A stretch of 64,000 nucleotides of DNA, from the NCBI GenBank assembly GCA_037783545.1, contig JBBELK010000632.1:1-64000 (forward strand). The letters are read 5' to 3'. Origin of the DNA: Henricia sp. BOLD:AAB3569 (taxonomy: Eukaryota > Echinodermata > Asteroidea > Spinulosida > Echinasteridae). The notes under the pieces were generated by a model. That model did no database searches and was not told the DNA's origin. It saw only the letters and a program-made list of their open reading frames with translations. Shown here piece after piece: positions 60,701-64,000 of the stretch; position 1 is the stretch's first letter, and each line of letters begins with the position of its first letter. The position numbers and the translations under genes were made by a program.

Positions 60701-63700
60701 CTGGTGTACATTTGCTACGGCCGTTGACTCACCCAGATTGTGACGGGAATTAGGTCAAAGTGTGTCCCAAATGCCGGCAAATTTGGAAATCAAGGAATTT
60801 TCCAACCAACTTCAAATTTTGCATGCTCCAAATTGTATATATTCCGCACTTGTCATGCAAAATTGACAGATTTTCGCTGGGAAATGACGGAGAAATTTCA
60901 GAGTTTAGGGAAAACGGAGCTCGGCTGCGTGGTTATTCGCCTAACCGTGGCTGTTGGGACACCCTGCGCCGCGCTGGTGTACATTTGTACGGCCGTTGAC
61001 TCACCCCAGATTGTGACGGGAATTAGGTCAAAGTGTGTCCCAAATGCCGGCAAATTTGGAAATCAAGGAATTTTCCAACCAACTTCAAATTTTGCATGCT
61101 CCAAACTGTATATATTCCGCACTTGTCATGCAAAATTGACAGATTTTCGCTGGGAAATGACGGAGAAATTTCAGAGTTTAGGGAAAACGGAGCTCGGCTG
61201 CGTGGTTATTCCCCTAACCGTGGCTGTTGGGACACCCTGCGCATGCGCCGCGCTGGTGTACATTTGTACGGCCGTTGACTCACCCAGATTGTGACGGGAA
61301 TTAGGTCAAAGTGTGTCCCAAATGCCGGCAAATTTGGAAATCAAGGAATTTTCCAACCAACTTCAAATTTTGCATGCTCCAAACTGTATATATTCCGCAC
61401 TTGTCATGCAAAATTGACAGATTTTCGCTGGGAAATGACGGAGAAATTTCAGAGTTTAGGGAAAACGGAGCTCGGCTGCGTGGTTATTCCCCTAACCGTG
61501 GCTGTTGGGACACCCTGCGCATGCGCCGCGCTGGTGTACATTTCTACGGCCGTTGACTCACCCCAGATTGTGACGGGAATTAGGTCAAAGTGTGTCCCAA
61601 ATGCCGGCAAATTTGGAAATCAAGGAATTTTCCAACCAACTTCAAATTGTGCATGCTCCAAACTGTATATATTCCGCACTTGTCATGCAAAATTGACAGA
61701 TTTTCGCTGGGAAATGACGGAGAAATTTCAGAGTTTAGGGAAAACGGAGCTCGGCTGCGTGGTTATTCCCCTAACCGTGGCTGTTGGGACACCCTGCGCA
61801 TGCGCTGGTGTACATTTATACGGCCGTTGACTCACCCCAGATTGTGACGGGAATTAGGTCAAAGTGTGTCCCAAATGCCGGCAAATTTGGAAATCAAGGA
61901 ATTTTCCAACCAACTTCAAATTTTGCATGCTCCAAACTGTATATATTCCGCACTTGTCATGCAAAATTGACAGATTTTCGCTGGGAAATGACGGAGAAAT
62001 TTCAGAGTTTAGGGAAAACGGAGCTCGGCTGCGTGGTTATTCCCCTAACCGTGGCTGTTGGGACACCCTGCGCCGCGCTGGTGTACATTTGTACGGCCGT
62101 TGACTCACCCCAGATTGTGACGGGAATTAGGTCAAAGTGTGTCCCAAATGCCGGCAAATTTGGAAATCAAGGAATTTTCCAACCAACTTCAAATTTTGCG
62201 TGCTCCAAACTGTATATATTCCGCACTTGTCATGCAAAATTGACAGATTTTCGCTGGGAAATGACGGAAAAATTTCAGAGTTTAGGGAAAACGGAGCTCG
62301 GCTGCGTGGTTATTCCCCTAACCGTGGCTGTTGGGACACCCTGCGCCGCGCTGGTGTACATTTGTACGGCCGTTGACTCACCCCAGATTGTGACGGGAAT
62401 TAGGTCAAAGTGTGTCCCAAATGCCGGCAAATTTGGAAATCAAGGAATTTTCCAACCAACTTCAAATTTTGCATGCTCCAAACTGTATATATTCCGCACT
62501 TGTCATGCAAAATTGACAGATTTTCGCTGGGAAATGACGGAGAAATTTCAGAGTTTAGGGAAAACGGAGCTCGGCTGCGTGGTTATTCCCCTAACCGTGG
62601 CTGTTGGGACACCCTGCGCCGCGCTGGTGTACATTTGTACGGCCGTTGACTCACCCCAGATTGTGACATGACGGGAATTAGGTCAAAGTGTGTCCCAAAT
62701 GCCGGCAAATTTGGAAATCAAGGAATTTTCAACCAACTTCAAATTTTGCATGCTCCAAACTGTATATATTCCGCACTTGTCATGCAAAATTGACAGATTT
62801 TCGCTGGGAAATGACGGAGAAATTTCAGAGTTTAGGGAAAACGGAGCTCGGCTGCGTGGTTATTCCCCTAACCGTGGCTGTTGGGACACCCTGCGCCGCG
62901 CTGGTGTACATTTGTACGGCCGTTGACTCACCCAGATTGTGACGGGAATTAGGTCAAAGTGTGTCCCAAATGCCGGCAAATTTGGAAATCAAGGAATTTT
63001 CCAACCAACTTCAAATTTTGCATGCTCCAAACTGTATATATTCCGCACTTGTCATGCAAAATTGACAGATTTTCGCTGGGAAATGACGGAGAAATTTCAG
63101 AGTTTAGGGAAAACGGAGCTCGGCTGCGTGGTTATTCCCCTAACCGTGGCTGTTGGGACACCCTGCGCCGCGCTGGTGTACATTTGTACGGCGTTGACTC
63201 ACCCCAGATTGTGACGGGAATTAGGTCAAAGTGTGTCCCAAATGCCGGCAAATTTGGAAATCAAGGAATTTTCCAACCAACTTCAAATTTTGCATGCTCC
63301 AAACTGTATATATTCCGCACTTGTCATGCAAAATTGACAGATTTTCGCTGGGAAATGACGGAGAAATTTCAGAGTTTAGGGGAAAACGGAGCTCGGCTGC
63401 GTGGTTATTCCCCTAACCGTGGCTGTTGGGACACCCTGCGCAGCGCGGCTGGTGTACATTTGTACGGCCGTTGACTCACCCAGATTGTGACGGGAATTAG
63501 GTCAAAGTGTGTCCCAAATGCCGGCAAATTTGGAAATCAAGGAATTTTCCAACCAACTTCAAATTTTGCATGCTCCAAACTGTATATATTCCGCACTTGT
63601 CATGCAAAATTGACAGATTTTCGCTGGGAAATGACGGAGAAATTTCAGAGTTTAGGGAAAACGGAGCTCGGCTGCGTGGTTATTCCCCTAACCGTGGCTG

Positions 63701-64000
63701 TTGGGACACCCTGCGCATGCGCTGGTGTACATTTGTACGGCCGTTGACTCACCCCAGATTGTGACGGGAATTAGGTCAAAGTGTGTCCCAAATGCCGGCA
63801 AATTTGGAAATCAAGGAATTTTCCAACCAACTTCAAATTTTGCATGCTCCAAACTGTATATATTCCGCACTTGTCATGCAAAATTGACAGATTTTCGCTG
63901 GGAAATGACGGAGAAATTTCAGAGTTTAGGGAAAACGGAGCTCGGCTGCGTGGTTATTCCCTAACCGTGGCTGTTGGGACACCCTGCGCCGCGCTGGTGT
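54731..64000 (+). repeat. Right-end monomers with many single-base indels
   Basis: About 34 monomers, with the last cut by the window edge. Variants link distant copies: TCCGCAGTTGT at 55088 and 58106, GGTTGCGTGG at 55439, 58455 and 59551, CAAAGTTGG at 55568 and 59680 (pair offset 4,112 bp), TTTGGCATG at 57805 and 59993. I count about two dozen small indels here, for example near 54768, 54976, 56158, 56389, 57172, 58219, 58582, 60243, 60714, 62667, 63192 and 63444, most in homopolymers. CACCCAG for CACCCCAG recurs at least six times. The mixture suggests poorer sequence quality laid over real variation. Confidence 0.8.

Larger units (their letters stand above)
1..64000 (+). repeat. Satellite array, ~273-bp monomer, about 233 head-to-tail copies
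   Basis: The anchor GTGTGTCCCAAATGCC recurs at 57, 331, 603, 876, 1155 and so on to 63781, about 233 times, with spacing of 273, 274 or 279 bp apart from rare small indels. All copies have the same orientation. Most monomers differ from the majority sequence at only 0-5 positions, so divergence is roughly 0-2%. No unique sequence, transposon or gene interrupts the array. Known biology: long arrays with nested higher-order repeats are typical of eukaryotic centromeric or pericentromeric satellites and are kept uniform by unequal crossing over and gene conversion. The family is not one I recognise, and chromosome position and species cannot be read from this window. Confidence 0.98.

Noticed and set aside
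1-64000. CRISPR array
   Set aside because: The repeat is 273 bp with no unique spacers and no cas genes; the units abut directly.
1-64000. Tandem gene family such as rDNA, 5S, snRNA, tRNA or histone clusters
   Set aside because: The monomer shows no tRNA-like fold, no recognisable rRNA, 5S or snRNA sequence and no histone-like frame.
1-64000. Tandem array derived from a transposable element or LTR
   Set aside because: No reverse transcriptase, transposase, primer-binding site, polypurine tract or terminal repeats are visible; a 273-bp monomer is too short to show a source element by eye.

Overview
The whole 64 kb window is one uninterrupted satellite DNA array. About 233 copies of a ~273-bp monomer lie head to tail, all in the same orientation (mean spacing of the conserved GTGTGTCCCAAATGCC anchor ~274.7 bp). 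I found no gene, RNA gene, transposon, inversion or unique spacer between position 1 and 64000; both window edges cut through a monomer. An array this long with near-identical monomers and nested higher-order repeats (HORs) indicates a eukaryotic nuclear genome and is typical of centromeric, pericentromeric or subtelomeric heterochromatin. The species cannot be named from the sequence. An NRF1-type palindrome, a perfect AP-1 heptamer and a nuclear-receptor-like element lean weakly towards an animal.

Monomers come in three length classes set by one GC-rich site: 273 bp (TGCGCCGCGCTGG), 279 bp (TGCGCATGCGCCGCGCTGG) and 274 bp (TGCGCATGCGCTGG). Other differences are a small set of recurrent point variants that act as barcodes and show how the array was built. 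Layout: 1-5534, homogenised 273-mers flanked by two related variant blocks; 5535-6358, a block shared with 28894-29718, 23.4 kb away; 6359-16800, an 825-bp trimer HOR (273+273+279) with a nested 4,398-bp tandem duplication joined through a hybrid monomer at 11581; 17353-28068, an 8-mer HOR of 2,197 bp and its rearranged descendants; 27511-31653, an 831-bp trimer family; 32211-39090, a re-used 8-mer segment and a 6-mer HOR of 1,656 bp with a 552-bp dimer insertion; 38971-48447, a 4,664-bp (17-monomer) tandem duplication whose copies I could not tell apart; 48448-54730, mixed monomers rich in the 274-bp class, with dimer HORs of 547 and 546 bp; 54731-64000, similar monomers with many single-base indels.

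Each monomer carries a perfect 11-bp inverted repeat around a 28-nt loop holding a TATA-like run, a smaller 7-bp hairpin, AP-1-, kappaB- and DR1-like motifs, a distant CENP-B-box resemblance and almost undepleted CpG. Long open frames (up to ~1,775 codons) exist only because 273 and 279 are multiples of three; their recurrent variants are mostly amino-acid changing, so I do not call them genes. Two zones of single-base indels (about 11.89-12.83 kb and 54.7-64 kb) look like sequencing or assembly error, and the first sits at the start of the second 4,398-bp copy, so that duplication needs checking against raw reads.
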